A stretch of 50,862 nt of DNA from Candidatus Aegiribacteria sp. (GTDB lineage Bacteria; Fermentibacterota; Fermentibacteria; Fermentibacterales; JCC-6): assembly GCA_013138965.1 (NCBI GenBank), contig WTBT01000015.1, positions 1-50,862 on the forward strand, in the 5' to 3' direction. This document shows, piece by piece, positions 49,496 through 50,862 of the stretch (position 1 is the stretch's first letter; every line of letters begins with the position of its first letter). The notes beneath the pieces were generated by a model, which ran no database searches, had not been told where the DNA came from, and saw nothing but the letters and a program-made list of their open reading frames with translations. The translations under genes and the position numbers were made by a program.

Positions 49496-50862
49496 ATGTC
49501 CCGATCACTAACAGCACAGAGGTTGAGCGAGAGTGCGCACGGGGGCTTCAAGCGGCTAGACTGCTTTCGGAAGGCGCGCGCGTATGCCGTCAAGGAGTAT
49601 GTTGGGACATATATGGCCCAGAAGTACGGTATTACTGGGGAGAAGCCCATAAACTTGGTGTTCTTATCTATCCGGGCCCTGGTTCCTAACCTCATACAGA
49701 AGGCGGGTACTACCAAGGTACTTACCAACATCCTGCAGCAACGGGAGTACGCAGAAAAACTGGGGCTAGCCCTCAGTGACCTACACAAAAAACTGAAACT
49801 ACACAAGATTCTACGCGCGGGTGTTGTTGATACCGCCCTGTCTGGTTTGAGTATCTACAAGACTTCTTTGAGTGCGTCAGGACAAAAACTATCTATATCT
49901 CCCGATATAGATGTTGACCCCATGCAGATATACACCCAGGCCGTCAGTCTGGATGATCTAACCGTGGACCCGCTATGCCGTAGTTTTGACACGGCTGGGT
50001 TTATTGGCCACCGTGTGCGCATAGAGCGGGCCAAGCTGATGGGGCTCAAGGGGTGGGATAAGGGTCTTATTAAGCGGCTCCCACGGGCAGGTTCGCGGCA
50101 TAGTAGTGTAGACCGATCTGAGTTACTGACCCAAGAAGATCCGGGGTCCTCTACCTATAATGCCTGGCAAGACTATGTGAACATCATTGAGGTCTGGGTG
50201 CCCGATGCGGGGGCCATATGCTACCTGCCCGACCCAGAGGAAGCGATAGCAAAAGACTTCTTGAAGATAGAGGAGTATTACGGTCCGCCGACTGGTCCAT
50301 ATACCTTTGGCTCGTTAACCCAGCCTGTGCCGGACAACCCCTTCCCCGTGGCACCCGTTGGGGTGTGGCGGGACCTGGCCGACATGACTAACCGTCTGTT
50401 CCGTAAGGCGATGGACCAGGCTGACCGGCAAAAGAACGTGGGTGTTTATAACCCGGCTAATTTTGATGCCGCTGAGGCTGTACACGATGCTGTAGATGGG
50501 GAGATGGTGGCGAGCGACGACCCGCAGGGCGTTAATATACAGTCCTTTGAGGGTGCCGACCCTGGTACTGTTCAGATGACGCAGAACCTGTATGGTTGGT
50601 ATAACCTCTGTGCTGGCAACCCTGATATGATGAGCGGGTCGGCTATCAACTCAGACAAGGCGACAGGTCAGCAGATACTGCAGCAGAACGCGTCAGTAAG
50701 TATTAGTGACATGCGGGACATGCAGTATGAGGTAACGGCGGACATTGCTAGTAAGCAGGCGTGGTACCTCCACAATGATAAGCTATTGTTCCAGATTGGA
50801 CAGCCGGGTATTCCGCTTATTAAGCGCCAATCTACCGGGGAGGAGCAACAGTTGTATCTGAC
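49496..50862 (+). CDS. Portal protein, N-terminal part (continues at 1-575)
   Basis: Starts ATG 49496 after AAAGGATTTAT. Helical start, a wing-like middle (about 145-260), stem/clip features, and an acidic, Gln-rich end after position 575 of the window. Joined, the protein is about 604 residues. The last 127 bases repeat the window start. Confidence 0.85.
   Translation, partial: MSRSLTAQRLSESAHGGFKRLDCFRKARAYAVKEYVGTYMAQKYGITGEKPINLVFLSIRALVPNLIQKAGTTKVLTNILQQREYAEKLGLALSDLHKKLKLHKILRAGVVDTALSGLSIYKTSLSASGQKLSISPDIDVDPMQIYTQAVSLDDLTVDPLCRSFDTAGFIGHRVRIERAKLMGLKGWDKGLIKRLPRAGSRHSSVDRSELLTQEDPGSSTYNAWQDYVNIIEVWVPDAGAICYLPDPEEAIAKDFLKIEEYYGPPTGPYTFGSLTQPVPDNPFPVAPVGVWRDLADMTNRLFRKAMDQADRQKNVGVYNPANFDAAEAVHDAVDGEMVASDDPQGVNIQSFEGADPGTVQMTQNLYGWYNLCAGNPDMMSGSAINSDKATGQQILQQNASVSISDMRDMQYEVTADIASKQAWYLHNDKLLFQIGQPGIPLIKRQSTGEEQQLYL
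50736..50862. repeat. 127-bp terminal overlap identical to bases 1-127
   Basis: The sequence of the last 127 bases equals the first 127. This is the usual mark of a circular assembly with k-mer 127, so it more likely reflects a circular or terminally redundant genome than a biological direct repeat. Confidence 0.95.

Noticed and set aside
50736..50862. Biological 127-bp direct terminal repeat
   Set aside because: Exactly 127 bp is the typical assembly k-mer overlap and lies in the portal gene, so circular assembly is more likely.

Overview
The window is a complete tailed-phage genome assembled as one circle. The last 127 bases (50736-50862) repeat the first 127 exactly, so the unique genome is 50,735 bp and the portal gene runs across the join. 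The virion genes look podovirus-like: a large portal, an acidic scaffold, a capsid protein, an adaptor/tubular-type tail, large internal or ejected proteins, and no evident tail tube, sheath or tape-measure set. I see no integrase, repressor pair, CRISPR array or insertion sequence, so a virulent lifestyle is the simplest reading. The host cannot be named from sequence. The bacterial promoters are sigma70-like and start sites carry ordinary AGGAGG-type ribosome sites.

Layout. Plus strand 42312-50862 joined to 1-18098 is the late block: fibre-like proteins, a membrane-anchored serine protease, a GroES-like co-chaperonin, an SPFH protein, small and large terminase, portal, scaffold, capsid, two paralogous decoration-like proteins, adaptor, a tail protein that seems split by adhesin-like cassettes, fibres, internal virion proteins and a holin-like peptide. 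Minus strand 40526 down to 18006 is one long early/middle block. It starts at a consensus promoter (40533-40561), passes a terminator near 37471-37516 and three tRNA-like elements (36193-36530), and carries the replication and recombination genes: family A DNA polymerase, primase-helicase, a Sak4-like ATPase with a likely single-strand binding protein and a Cas4/RecB-like nuclease, VRR-NUC nuclease, endonuclease VII, and an intein-bearing RecG helicase. It also holds nucleotide and modification enzymes (5'-nucleotidase-like HAD, HD hydrolase, DUF5664/MazG-like, cytosine methyltransferase-like), a metallophosphatase, a small radical SAM protein and many small zinc-ribbon proteins. A short second minus-strand group (41251-41981) has its own promoter (42018-42046). 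Between the groups, 40562-41160 is a gene-free, repeat-rich stretch and the best candidate origin/control region.

How it fits together. The early promoter drives small host-takeover genes and then the replication machinery leftward. The late operon runs rightward, ending tail-to-tail with the early block near 18,000. The most unusual items are an intein inside the RecG Walker A loop, a tRNA-like gene with a 68-nt insertion in the anticodon arm, an endonuclease VII gene lodged between a fragment and an intact copy of a membrane-protein gene, a Tat-leader-like small protein, a minimal radical SAM enzyme, a free-standing NAD-ligase Ia domain, and the protease/GroES/SPFH cluster beside the terminase. 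No endolysin was recognised.
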